From an uncultured Bacteroidales bacterium (GTDB lineage: Bacteria; Bacteroidota; Bacteroidia; Bacteroidales; ML635J-15), in NCBI GenBank assembly GCA_905233405.1, contig CAJOEG010000004.1:1-18619 (forward strand): a stretch of 18,619 nt of DNA, written 5' to 3'. Below are positions 1 to 6,587 of the stretch, in pieces. Position numbers and translations under genes: made by a program. Position 1 is the first letter of the stretch, and every line of letters begins with the position of its first letter. Under the pieces are notes generated by a model. The model was not told the origin of the DNA and made no database searches. It saw nothing but the letters and a program-made list of their open reading frames with translations.

Positions 1-35
1 TTAGAAGGAACATTCTTGTTTTCATTCTTATCCAT
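1..35 (-). CDS. Start of an unidentified gene, cut by the window edge
   Basis: An ATG at 35-33 opens a minus-strand reading frame, MDKNENKNVPS, that leaves the window after eleven whole codons. It lies four bases beyond the stop of the propeller-TRAM gene and in the same direction, so the two are probably co-transcribed. The visible part is hydrophilic, Asn/Lys-rich and has no signal peptide. Too little is present to name a family. The call rests only on the start codon, the tight spacing and the open frame. Confidence 0.4.
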   Translation of the reverse strand, partial: MDKNENKNVPS

Positions 36-39
36 AATT

Positions 40-1116
40 TTATTCAACGATCTCCCCCAGCAGTGAAATCCCGCCAGTTTGAACTATTTTAACGTTAACG
101 AATTTGCCTATAATATCAGAATCGCTTGCAAAATACGCCATTCTTCCGTAAGTATCTCTGCCTAAATATTTCTTTTTCTTCCCGTCAAAACCCTCGCACA
201 GTATTTCAACGGTTTTTCCTAAATAACGTTTAGATTGACGACGGTTGATTCCGTTCTGCAAATCAATGCACCACAATCTTTTTTGTTGTGGACCGCTTGC
301 CATCAGCGAACCTGCCGAGAACATATTGTTAATCAAGGTGCTTGAAGTGCCATTGTAGCGATAAACGCCACTGTAATTACCATAGATTATGTTCTGAGCA
401 AAGTCTTCGCACACAGCCGACGCTCCACCCGAAATGCCATTGAGAGAAGTCCACGAATTGTAGTCGTATGACATTATTCCTGTACTCGTTGCTGCCAAAA
501 TTTCGCCGTTAAAACGCTGATATACATCATACACAACCTTGCCAGAAAAGATGTCGGCGAAGGACTTTGTCTTTCCGTTGTCGCAAATTTCAACTACATT
601 TCCGTTGCAGCTAATCCACACATTGTCAGAGCGGTCAACATATATTCCACTTATGCCGTTTGCAAAGCCATAGTTGTCGGGAATAACGGTTGTGCTACCA
701 GAATTATATTCAACTACAGAATTGAATGTTGTTGAATACCAAAATCTTCCATCAGAAGTTGCTGCAATTTTCCTAATGTTGCTTCCTGTAAAGTCGTTTT
801 GCCAGGCATTGTTGTTCCTGATGGAAAGTCCCGTTGTGGTTGCAACATAAACCTTGCCGTCGGAAGCGACAAAAATATCGTTTACATAGTTGCCTGCCAA
901 TCCGTTGCTTGTGTTAATTACCGAAAAACCAGTGCCGTTGTACGAAACCAGTCCATTTGCTGTTCCCAACAGAACGTTTCCGTCGGCATCTTGTGCTATG
1001 CAAGTGACGGTATCGGAAGGCAGTGCCTCTTCATAATTGAAAATAGTTGACGATTGTCCATAGGCATTTACAAATCCTATGAAAACCAATAGTGATGCGA
1101 AAAGAATATTTTTCAT
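40..1116 (-). CDS. Secreted beta-propeller protein fused to a MiaB-type TRAM domain (chimeric)
   Basis: This 358-residue protein has two unrelated parts. Residues 1-20 are a signal peptide (MKNILFASLLVFIGFVNAYG, then QSS). Residues ~25-293 hold about seven ~40-residue blades of the two-component-regulator propeller type, with D-G-N/D-G-K turns and LLGTANGL, VYVATTTGL and ILAATSTGI strands. From ~298 to the end the sequence is a TRAM domain as at the C-terminus of MiaB-family tRNA methylthiotransferases: YLGKTVEILCEG, YLGRD, GKFVNVKI, SLLGEIVE. The radical-SAM and UPF0004 domains of MiaB are absent. The frame is open throughout, with no frameshift visible. TRAM is a cytoplasmic RNA-binding fold, so export with a propeller makes little sense. 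A deletion or recombination fusion, or an assembly chimera, is likely. Start 1116 is preferred over an upstream ATG at 1245 because a promoter lies at 1144-1175 and the signal peptide begins here. Confidence 0.75.
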   Translation of the reverse strand: MKNILFASLLVFIGFVNAYGQSSTIFNYEEALPSDTVTCIAQDADGNVLLGTANGLVSYNGTGFSVINTSNGLAGNYVNDIFVASDGKVYVATTTGLSIRNNNAWQNDFTGSNIRKIAATSDGRFWYSTTFNSVVEYNSGSTTVIPDNYGFANGISGIYVDRSDNVWISCNGNVVEICDNGKTKSFADIFSGKVVYDVYQRFNGEILAATSTGIMSYDYNSWTSLNGISGGASAVCEDFAQNIIYGNYSGVYRYNGTSSTLINNMFSAGSLMASGPQQKRLWCIDLQNGINRRQSKRYLGKTVEILCEGFDGKKKKYLGRDTYGRMAYFASDSDIIGKFVNVKIVQTGGISLLGEIVE

Positions 1117-1143
1117 TTGAAACAAAATTACTTGTATAATCCG

Positions 1144-1175
1144 CAAACATAAGAAAATTATTGATTTACGGACAA
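1144..1175 (-). promoter_or_regulatory. Bacteroidota-type promoter of the propeller-TRAM gene
   Basis: On the minus strand TATGTTTG (1151-1144) matches the -7 consensus TAnnTTTG. A TTG (1175-1173) lies 21 bases upstream at the -33 position. The ATG at 1116 follows about 27 bases after the -7 box, which supports that start over the longer open frame. Confidence 0.6.
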
Positions 1176-1243
1176 GTATTTTTGCGAAAGTTATCATCAT
1201 TGTTGTGTAAATCAACGGTTGATAATAAGGTACAACAAACAAC

Positions 1244-1272
1244 AAATCCCAATCAACAGAGGACTGGGATTT
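1244..1272 (-). terminator. Hairpin downstream of plsX, likely terminator
   Basis: AAATCCCA at 1244-1251 pairs with TGGGATTT at 1265-1272 across a 13-base loop. Read on the minus strand, the hairpin starts about 22 bases after the plsX stop and is followed by a T-rich run (TTGTTTGTTG). It would separate the DUF177-rpmF-plsX transcript from the propeller gene. Confidence 0.55.
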
Positions 1273-1294
1273 GACATTTATGAAAAAGATTCCT

Positions 1295-2236
1295 TTATTT
1301 TATTATCGAAGCGATTTTCTCGTGGAGTCTTGCAGCGGCTACAGCCTTTGTCTGAAGAATCATATTCTTGATGGCCTTGCCGTTGCTTTTTCCGTGACCG
1401 ATAATAACTGTTCCGTTGACACCAAGTGCAGGAGTACCGCCAACATTCTCGTAGTTGTAGTTCTCGAAGAACGGGTCGTTTATGCCTCTCTGCCTCAATA
1501 TGCTGTACATCGATTCTGCGTGCTTGAGGTAAATGTTTCCAACGAATCCGTCGGTTACAATTACGTCTACCTTTTCTGTGTCGGAGCAGTCGCCTCCTTC
1601 AATGTTTCCAACGAAGTTGATGTTGTTGAGTTCCTTCAGCAGTTTAAAGGTAGCCTTTGCGGTAAGGTTTCCCTTGCTGTCTTCGGCACCGATATTCAGC
1701 AAACCGATTCTCGGGTTTTCGATTCCCATAACATACTGAGCATAAACCTTGCCGATAAGTGCGTACTGTACAAGCACTTCAGGTTTTGGGTCGGCATTAA
1801 GTCCGACATCGAGCATAAGGTTGTTGCCACCCTTGTTGTTGGGGCATATTGACGAAAGGCAAGGTCTGATGATGCCTTCGAGGACACCGATGACCTTTGT
1901 TGCGCCAACCATCATTGCTCCAGTATTGCCTGCGCTTGCGAAACCGTCGATAAGACCTTGTTTCAGGTAGTAGAATCCCTTAACTATGCTTGAATCCTTC
2001 TTTTCGAGGAAGGATTTTACGGGGTCGTCGCCCATTGCCAAGGTTTCGGAGCAGTTAACAATTTCAAAAACACCAGCATCGACGCTGCGATTGGCGAAAT
2101 ACTTGCGGATGTACTCTTCGTTGCCGAAAAGGAACATCCTGTCGTCCTTATCCAAAACTTCTAAAGCAAGAACCACACCGTCAAGAACAGCATCCGGTGC
2201 GAAATCCCCGCCGTTTATGTCAATACCAATGTTCAT
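1295..2236 (-). CDS. plsX: Phosphate acyltransferase PlsX
   Basis: PlsX makes acyl-phosphate from acyl-ACP and phosphate at the membrane. This is the first step of the PlsX/PlsY route to phosphatidic acid. The 313-residue protein has the family N-terminus (MNIGIDINGGDFAPDAVLDG), the ASAGNTGAMM segment, the LLNIGAEDSKGN segment and VDVIVTDGFVGNIYLKHAE near the middle-to-end. It closes with the GxPxLGVNGxVIIGHG region expected of the family, and its length is near typical. The ATG at 2236 is 11 bases after the rpmF stop, giving the widespread DUF177-rpmF-plsX operon. In many bacteria fabH follows plsX. Here a hairpin and the propeller gene follow instead. Confidence 0.97.
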   Translation of the reverse strand: MNIGIDINGGDFAPDAVLDGVVLALEVLDKDDRMFLFGNEEYIRKYFANRSVDAGVFEIVNCSETLAMGDDPVKSFLEKKDSSIVKGFYYLKQGLIDGFASAGNTGAMMVGATKVIGVLEGIIRPCLSSICPNNKGGNNLMLDVGLNADPKPEVLVQYALIGKVYAQYVMGIENPRIGLLNIGAEDSKGNLTAKATFKLLKELNNINFVGNIEGGDCSDTEKVDVIVTDGFVGNIYLKHAESMYSILRQRGINDPFFENYNYENVGGTPALGVNGTVIIGHGKSNGKAIKNMILQTKAVAAARLHEKIASIIK

Positions 2237-2247
2237 ATTACTTTAAT

Positions 2248-2430
2248 TTATTCGCCTTTTTGTTCGATAACAAGTTTACCCCTGTAGTATCCGCAGTTTG
2301 GACATACGTGGTGATACTGGATTGTAGTTCCGCAGTTTGAGCATACTGCCAATGTCGGGAACTCTGCTACATAGTGGGTACGACGTTTGTTTCTTCTCTG
2401 CTTTGAGGTTTTTCTTTTAGGATGTGCCAT
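2248..2430 (-). CDS. rpmF: 50S ribosomal protein L32
   Basis: A 60-residue basic protein of the large ribosomal subunit. The N-terminus MAHPKRKTSKQRRNKRRTHY is the L32 signature. It is followed by a zinc ribbon with cysteines at 30, 33, 43 and 46 (CSNC and CPNC), so this is the zinc-binding form. It sits between DUF177 (16-base gap) and plsX (11-base gap), the usual neighbours. Length and composition are normal. Confidence 0.97.
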   Translation of the reverse strand: MAHPKRKTSKQRRNKRRTHYVAEFPTLAVCSNCGTTIQYHHVCPNCGYYRGKLVIEQKGE

Positions 2431-2446
2431 TTTTTTAAACTTTTAG

Positions 2447-2992
2447 TTAGTTATTATTATTTTTTAATTCTCGCAACGCTTCCCATCTCGGGTCTATTGC
2501 GTCTTCTGTTTTTTCTGTTTCTTCAACCTTGTACTTGTCAATGAGTTCAATCATTTTTGCGTTGCAGGTCGGATTTCCGTCTGCATCGTCGGGATGATAG
2601 TGCGCTATGGGCAATGCAAAGTGCGAGTATTCGTAAATGAAACTCGACACGTCAATCGAATTTGCATCGCGACTTAGCGTAACGGCATCGCTGTTTGTGT
2701 CGAAGTTGGTCTCGTCGCCATAGTTGACCAAAATTTCATCGCTGATGGCGATTGGTTGCTCGTATAGTTCGAGGCATCTGTCGCACGTCAGCTTTACCGT
2801 TCCCGACAAGTCAAAGTTCAATAGCATCGAGGTCTTTTTTTTAAGTAAAGTTACCTTCACGTCAACCTCTCCGCCCTTTATTTCTCCACTTTCATACGAC
2901 TGGAAAAACGCATCATCAGCCTTAAAGGTGAAGGAATATTCCCTCTCCTCGAGACCGTCTAGCGGTATAATATACTGGTTATCACGTTCCAT
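2447..2992 (-). CDS. DUF177 / YceD-family protein
   Basis: This 181-residue protein belongs to the DUF177 (YceD) family, which is nearly always encoded directly upstream of rpmF. In bacteria and plants the family is linked to 23S rRNA accumulation or large-subunit biogenesis. That role is taken from the family, not from this sequence. Visible support is the C-x-x-C pair at residues 70 and 73 (LTCDRCLELYEQPI), the following acidic V-N-Y-G-D segment, and the late D-P-R-W-E-A-L-R-E-L motif before an Asn run at the C-terminus. It is the first gene of the operon, with a candidate promoter about 42 bases before the ATG at 2992. Confidence 0.88.
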   Translation of the reverse strand: MERDNQYIIPLDGLEEREYSFTFKADDAFFQSYESGEIKGGEVDVKVTLLKKKTSMLLNFDLSGTVKLTCDRCLELYEQPIAISDEILVNYGDETNFDTNSDAVTLSRDANSIDVSSFIYEYSHFALPIAHYHPDDADGNPTCNAKMIELIDKYKVEETEKTEDAIDPRWEALRELKNNNN

Positions 2993-3033
2993 TCCAATCG
3001 CCAGTTATGGAAATAAAATCGTGCAAAATTACA

Positions 3034-3041
3034 AAACAATT
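3034..3041 (-). promoter_or_regulatory. Candidate -7 box for the DUF177-rpmF-plsX operon
   Basis: On the minus strand this reads TAATTTTG followed by CAC, matching TAnnTTTG, about 42 bases before the DUF177 start. No good TTG box is seen about 20 bases upstream, so the call rests on the -7 box and position alone. Confidence 0.45.
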
Positions 3042-3146
3042 TGAAAAAGAAAAAGAAAAAATAATTCTTTTTAATTGATTGAAGGATAAAGGGCAATTGA
3101 CAATATGTCACGACATAAAATTCACTACGTATTGAATCTTTAAACT

Positions 3147-4316
3147 TTATTGAACTCGTTTCAAATTTATCCTAAACGTTGTTCCCTTGCCGATTTCCGA
3201 CGACTTCACAAAGATTTTTCCGCCGTGATATTCCTCAACAATTCGCTTCGCAAGGCTCAGTCCGAGTCCCCAGCCACGGTTCTTGGTGGTGTAGCCAGGC
3301 TTGAACACATTCTTGAAGTTCGACTTGCTGATGCCTTTGCCAGTGTCGGAAATCTCAATGCCGACGTTGTTTTCGTCCGTTTCGATTGTTATGCGGATTG
3401 TGCCGTTTGTACCGATGGCATCGACGGCGTTCTTGCACAGGTTTTCGATTACCCACTCAAACAGTTCAACGTTTAGCGGAAGGAAAATCTCGTCGTTATC
3501 GGTGATGTTGGTTTCAAGATAGATTGTTGATGGAATGCGCGTTTTCAGGTACGACATTGTATTGCGTATGCAACCGATGAGTTCGTTTTCGTGCAGGTTG
3601 GGCTTGCTGCCGATTTTCGAGAACCGCGCGGCAATCTTCTCCAGACGTTTCACATCCTTTTCCACTTCACGGAACATTTCGGTTTCGCCGTGCTCGTCGC
3701 GCATAATCTCGAGCCAAGCCATCAGCGATGATATTGGCGTGCCAAGTTGGTGCGCGGTTTCCTTCGACATACCAAGCCAAACGTGGTTCTGCTCCGAACG
3801 GCGCGAAACATTCAGCACAATGTAGCCCATTATTATGAAAATGCCGATGAGTACAAGTTGGACGTAAGGGTAGTAGTGGAGTTTCTTGAGCAGAAGCGAG
3901 TCGGAATAATATATGGTATTCATCACTTCACCGTCGGGACCGATAATGGAGAAACTTTCCTTGCCGTTGTTGCGGAACTCTTCAAGTTTTTCGGCGGCGT
4001 ATTCGGCATCTTCCATTTTTATGGTGTCGAGGTTGCGGTATGAAATTATGGTTTCGTTGTCGGCATCGACAAGAATGACGGGGATAGTCTGGTTGTTTTC
4101 AAGCACTTCGAACAGGAAGCCAATGTCGGATTCGGGGTCTGAGTTTATGAAATCGCCCATTGCGTGCGACCACAATTCCATTCGGCGATATTCCTCGTGG
4201 CGAAGGTCTGTCATCAGGTTGTTGGTGTATATGAGCGACAGCACGAAAATCAAAGCGGCGAATGCCAGCAGGATGATTTTCCATTTTTTGTCGTATGTGT
4301 AATCCTTGTCTTTCAT
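3147..4316 (-). CDS. Membrane-bound sensor histidine kinase, no adjacent response regulator
   Basis: A 389-residue ATP-dependent sensor kinase. Transmembrane segments lie at ~13-30 and ~151-170 and flank a ~120-residue periplasmic sensor region of no recognised family. There is no obvious HAMP domain: the kinase core starts almost directly after the second membrane segment. The H-box is MSKETAHQLGTPISSLMAW with His189. The N-box is ENLCKNAVDAI (Asn292, Asn296). The G1 box is DTGKGI (324-329), and the F/G2 region is PGYTTKNRGWGLGLSLAKRIV. All residues needed for autophosphorylation appear present. No response regulator is encoded in this window, so the partner and signal are unknown. It is separated from DUF177 by 154 bases and from the DUF62 gene by a repeat-rich spacer. 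Confidence 0.92.
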   Translation of the reverse strand: MKDKDYTYDKKWKIILLAFAALIFVLSLIYTNNLMTDLRHEEYRRMELWSHAMGDFINSDPESDIGFLFEVLENNQTIPVILVDADNETIISYRNLDTIKMEDAEYAAEKLEEFRNNGKESFSIIGPDGEVMNTIYYSDSLLLKKLHYYPYVQLVLIGIFIIMGYIVLNVSRRSEQNHVWLGMSKETAHQLGTPISSLMAWLEIMRDEHGETEMFREVEKDVKRLEKIAARFSKIGSKPNLHENELIGCIRNTMSYLKTRIPSTIYLETNITDNDEIFLPLNVELFEWVIENLCKNAVDAIGTNGTIRITIETDENNVGIEISDTGKGISKSNFKNVFKPGYTTKNRGWGLGLSLAKRIVEEYHGGKIFVKSSEIGKGTTFRINLKRVQ

Positions 4317-4324
4317 TAGGAGAA

Positions 4325-4359
4325 GTTTCTGGGTTTCTATGTTTCACGTTTCTGGGTTT
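4325..4359. repeat. 12-base direct repeat upstream of the histidine kinase
   Basis: GTTTCTGGGTTT occurs at 4325-4336 and again at 4348-4359, a period of 23 bases. The repeat lies just upstream of the histidine kinase start, in its untranslated leader or promoter region. No factor can be assigned. Confidence 0.6.
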
Positions 4360-4368
4360 TTATTGTTG

Positions 4369-4388
4369 GGTCGCAAAATTTTGCGACC
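4369..4388. repeat. 20-base perfect palindrome, core CGCAAAATTTTGCG
   Basis: GGTCGCAAAATTTTGCGACC is a perfect palindrome in the spacer after the DUF62 gene. It shares its 14-base core with the palindrome at 8637-8658. As RNA it would form a short stable hairpin, so it may end the DUF62 transcript, but no clean T-run follows on the minus strand. It may instead be a dispersed intergenic repeat. Confidence 0.8.
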
Positions 4389-4399
4389 TTACAATAAAT

Positions 4400-4440
4400 C
4401 CATTGTCAATTGTCCATTATCAATTATCCATTGTTCATTA
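4400..4440. repeat. Degenerate 14-base tandem repeat (three units)
   Basis: Three near-copies stand in a row: CCATTGTCAATTGT (4400-4413), CCATTATCAATTAT (4414-4427) and the incomplete CCATTGTTCATTA (4428-4440). The last copies run into the DUF62 gene and provide its final codons and stop. A/T-rich repeats of this style are intergenic filler in many Bacteroidota genomes. Confidence 0.65.
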
Positions 4441-5215
4441 CGTCTATTCTTATCTGTGATTCGTTGCGTAGGCCGAGCAGGTTCTTTGCACTGCCGCCGT
4501 GGATTGCAATTTCGAGCAGTCCGAGCGAGTTGAAAAGGCATACAATTTCCGACACTTCCACTTCCTTGTACGAATTGTAAATCTGCGTGACCTTGTACGA
4601 ATGCGTGTTTAACAAAATCTCGAATTTGTTGTTGCCAACGGCGTTTTCAAAAATTTCCTTGCTGATGTTCGTTATGGCATTTCCGTAGGAATCAATATAG
4701 ACAATGCTTCCAAGCAATCCGCGTGGCGTTGTCTGCGGCGCGAGGTCGGTGTACCTGGTGACATCCTCGATTTCTTCTCCTAATTGCCTGAAGTCCTTGC
4801 CTCGCAGGATAACCTTTGCAATTTCGGCGAAAACACTTTTCTCGATGAATACGCAGTCCTCGTTGCCGCTACCTACGTCTATCGCCACTGCGAGTTCGGG
4901 CTCATCCTTGAAAATTATGCCGAGAGTACCATTGTCGGTGCAGATGAAATATTGCTTCTTGTACTTTGCAACTATGACTTTCATATCGCCTTCGGGTTCG
5001 CTGTCTACACCTATAATATGTATGGTGCCTGCTGGAAAGTCATCGACAACGCTTCCGAGTACGAACGCCGCCTGTTGCCAGTTGAAATGCTCGATGTTGT
5101 GCGAGATGTCGACGAAAACAGCATCGGGACAACCTGATATTATGGAGGCTTTCACAGCGCCTATGTAGTAGTCGCTGTTGTTCCAGTCGGTCGTGAGTGT
5201 TACTATTTTCGCCAT
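4424..5215 (-). CDS. SAM hydroxide adenosyltransferase (DUF62 family)
   Basis: A 263-residue member of the family that includes fluorinase and chlorinase. The common housekeeping members use hydroxide from water to split S-adenosylmethionine into adenosine and methionine. Support is the N-terminal TLTTDWNNSDYYIGAVKA (Asp10, Asp15), the VDISHNI segment, TDNGTLG (DNG at 94-96) and IDSYGNAITNI (Asp175, Asn179). The last region marks the C-terminal domain whose Asp and Asn contact substrate in the family. Nothing suggests a halogenase: the extra loop of fluorinase is not obvious. The final residues MNNG and the stop are encoded by the tandem repeat at 4400-4440. It is transcribed divergently from the PhoH-like gene, 74 bases away. 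Confidence 0.88.
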   Translation of the reverse strand: MAKIVTLTTDWNNSDYYIGAVKASIISGCPDAVFVDISHNIEHFNWQQAAFVLGSVVDDFPAGTIHIIGVDSEPEGDMKVIVAKYKKQYFICTDNGTLGIIFKDEPELAVAIDVGSGNEDCVFIEKSVFAEIAKVILRGKDFRQLGEEIEDVTRYTDLAPQTTPRGLLGSIVYIDSYGNAITNISKEIFENAVGNNKFEILLNTHSYKVTQIYNSYKEVEVSEIVCLFNSLGLLEIAIHGGSAKNLLGLRNESQIRIDVMNNG

Positions 5216-5255
5216 CTTGCCTACGAAAAATTTTATTGCAAAGCAAAAAATGCCT

Positions 5256-5263
5256 TACTTTTG
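5256..5263 (+). promoter_or_regulatory. Candidate promoter (-7 box) of the PhoH-like gene
   Basis: TACTTTTG, followed by CC, matches the TAnnTTTG -7 box and lies about 26 bases before the ATG at 5290. A TTG at 5236-5238 is 17 bases upstream, slightly short for a -33 box. The position argues that the ATG at 5290 is the start, not the open-frame extension back to 5197. Confidence 0.55.
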
Positions 5264-5268
5264 CCGTG

Positions 5269-5276
5269 CAAAATTA
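5269..5276 (-). promoter_or_regulatory. Candidate -7 box of the DUF62 gene
   Basis: On the minus strand this reads TAATTTTG followed by CAC, about 53 bases before the DUF62 start at 5215. It lies a few bases from the plus-strand box at 5256-5263, so the two genes may have back-to-back promoters. No clear upstream TTG box is seen. Confidence 0.4.
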
Positions 5277-5289
5277 TCAAAAATTATCA

Positions 5290-6246
5290 ATGACCGAAAA
5301 GACTATTCTTATTGAAATTGAAGACTTGCAGAAATTCTTCGGAATCCGCGACGAAAACCTTATGCTTTTGGTGAGGAGTTTTCCGCGCCTGAAGATTGTG
5401 CAGCGTGGCGATGTGATAAAGGTTGTGGGCGACAAGGAGGAAATTAAGGTGTTCGAGATGAAACTGAACGCTATGCTTGAGTTTTTCGGCAAGTACAACC
5501 GCATTGGAGCCGAGGAAGTCCGCGAAATTCTTGGAAGCGACACCAATTCCGTAAGTATGACCGAGGACAAGGACGTGCTTCTGTACAGCATAAGTGGCAA
5601 GCCGATTCGTGCGCGCACCGCCAACCAGAAAGTTCTGGTGGAATGTTTCCAGAAAAACGACCTGCTGTTTGCGACAGGCCCTGCTGGAACAGGCAAAACT
5701 TACACAGCAATAGCCTTGGCAGTAAAGTCGTTGAAAGAAATGAAAGTGAAGAAAATCATACTTTCGCGTCCTGCCGTGGAGGCTGGCGAAAATCTTGGCT
5801 TCTTGCCTGGCGATGTCCGCGAAAAACTCGACCCTTACTTGCAACCGCTATATGATGCCCTGCTCGATATGATTCCTTACCGCAAACTTGAAAAATACTT
5901 GGAGGAGAAGACCATACAGATTGCTCCTTTGGCATTTATGCGTGGACGTACATTGAGCGAGGCTTTTGTGATTCTCGACGAGGCACAAAATGCAACCTAT
6001 ACGCAGTTGAAGATGTTCCTAACGCGTATGGGCGAAAATTCCAAGTTCATCGTTACTGGCGACCTTACGCAGATTGACCTTCCGCGGAAGTCGGATTCTG
6101 GTTTGCTTTCTGCACATCGCATACTTGGCAAAATTCCCGAAATTTCGTTTGTGCAGTTCGACAAGGGCGACATCATCCGCCACAAAGTTGTAGGTAGGAT
6201 AGTGGAGGCCTACGAAAAAAGCGAGAAGGAAAAGGATTCGGAATAA
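5290..6246 (+). CDS. PhoH-like P-loop ATPase
   Basis: A 318-residue PhoH/PhoL-family protein. The N-terminal ~110 residues form the KH-like nucleic-acid-binding part usual in this family. They are followed by a P-loop ATPase with Walker A GPAGTGKT (130-137), the conserved SRPAVEAGENLGFLPGD stretch (~159-175) and Walker B FVILDEAQN (226-234). The late segment VTGDLTQIDLP contains the conserved Q of helicase-like folds. The family is tied to RNA metabolism, and in many bacteria the gene neighbours ybeY. Here no ybeY is adjacent. The open frame extends 31 codons upstream, but that segment covers the promoter and overlaps the divergent gene, so ATG 5290 is chosen. Confidence 0.93.
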   Translation: MTEKTILIEIEDLQKFFGIRDENLMLLVRSFPRLKIVQRGDVIKVVGDKEEIKVFEMKLNAMLEFFGKYNRIGAEEVREILGSDTNSVSMTEDKDVLLYSISGKPIRARTANQKVLVECFQKNDLLFATGPAGTGKTYTAIALAVKSLKEMKVKKIILSRPAVEAGENLGFLPGDVREKLDPYLQPLYDALLDMIPYRKLEKYLEEKTIQIAPLAFMRGRTLSEAFVILDEAQNATYTQLKMFLTRMGENSKFIVTGDLTQIDLPRKSDSGLLSAHRILGKIPEISFVQFDKGDIIRHKVVGRIVEAYEKSEKEKDSE

Positions 6247-6257
6247 GATAATTTTGT

Positions 6258-6265
6258 TATTTTTG
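6258..6265 (+). promoter_or_regulatory. Candidate -7 box of the nucleotidyltransferase gene
   Basis: TATTTTTG matches TAnnTTTG and lies 16 bases before the ATG at 6282. A second match, TAATTTTG, lies just upstream at 6249-6256. Neither has a clear -33 box, and the region is A/T-rich, so this is tentative. Confidence 0.35.
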
Positions 6266-6281
6266 TTTCAAAATTGTGGCA

Positions 6282-6581
6282 ATGGATTCGTCAGTAGAAC
6301 ACATATTAGTTGAGTATTTCAAAGGCAAACCAGTTGAAAAAGCCTGGGTGTTCGGCAGTTTCTCTCGTGGTGAGGAGCGCCCAGACAGTGATATTGACAT
6401 TATGGTCAGATTGTTGCCCGATGCAAAGATGGGTCTTAGTTTTTTTGGAATGATGTGTGACCTTGAGGATTTGCTTCATCGTCCTGTAGATATGGTTAGG
6501 GAAGGAAATCTGTTGCCTTTTGCTGTGGAAAGTGCAAATCACGATAAAATATTGATTTATGAGAGAGCCAGCAAGGTATAA
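6282..6581 (+). CDS. MNT-type minimal nucleotidyltransferase, no HEPN partner
   Basis: A 99-residue single-domain nucleotidyltransferase. The signature is complete: VFGSFSRGEERPDSDIDIMV has Gly25-Ser26 and the metal-binding Asp37 and Asp39, and a third acidic candidate is Asp70 (RPVDMV). Proteins of this type (MntA-like) act as antitoxins by AMPylating or oligoadenylylating a HEPN ribonuclease usually encoded beside them. Here the upstream neighbour is the PhoH-like gene and the downstream neighbour a secreted repeat protein. No HEPN (DUF86) gene is seen on either strand. It may be an orphan antitoxin, the remnant of a pair, or an enzyme with another target. ATG 6282 is preferred over GTG 6276. 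Confidence 0.85.
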   Translation: MDSSVEHILVEYFKGKPVEKAWVFGSFSRGEERPDSDIDIMVRLLPDAKMGLSFFGMMCDLEDLLHRPVDMVREGNLLPFAVESANHDKILIYERASKV

Positions 6582-6587
6582 AAATCG

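Noticed and set aside
43..290. C-terminal ~80 residues of the propeller gene as a type IX secretion signal domain
   Set aside because: The length would fit, but the residues match the TRAM pattern (GKTVEIL, VNVKI, LLGE) and not the beta-sandwich and KxxxK end of T9SS signals.
1117..1245. N-terminal extension of the propeller-TRAM gene by 43 codons
   Set aside because: The extension covers a good promoter (1144-1175) and precedes a complete signal peptide that begins at 1116.
1271..1852. 193-codon plus-strand open frame opposite plsX
   Set aside because: It is a shadow of plsX: it lies entirely over a well-conserved gene, has no recognisable domain, and starts in the plsX terminator region.
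4400..4440. CRISPR array or origin iterons
   Set aside because: There are only three degenerate 14-base units with no spacers, no cas genes, and no replication gene nearby.
4424..5215. Fluorinase or chlorinase instead of a SAM hydroxide adenosyltransferase
   Set aside because: No other halogen-metabolism gene is near, the surroundings are housekeeping, and the common family role is SAM hydrolysis.
6306..6542. A HEPN toxin opposite the MNT gene
   Set aside because: The 78-codon minus-strand frame has no R-x4-6-H motif in a helical context and is just the reverse of the MNT coding sequence.
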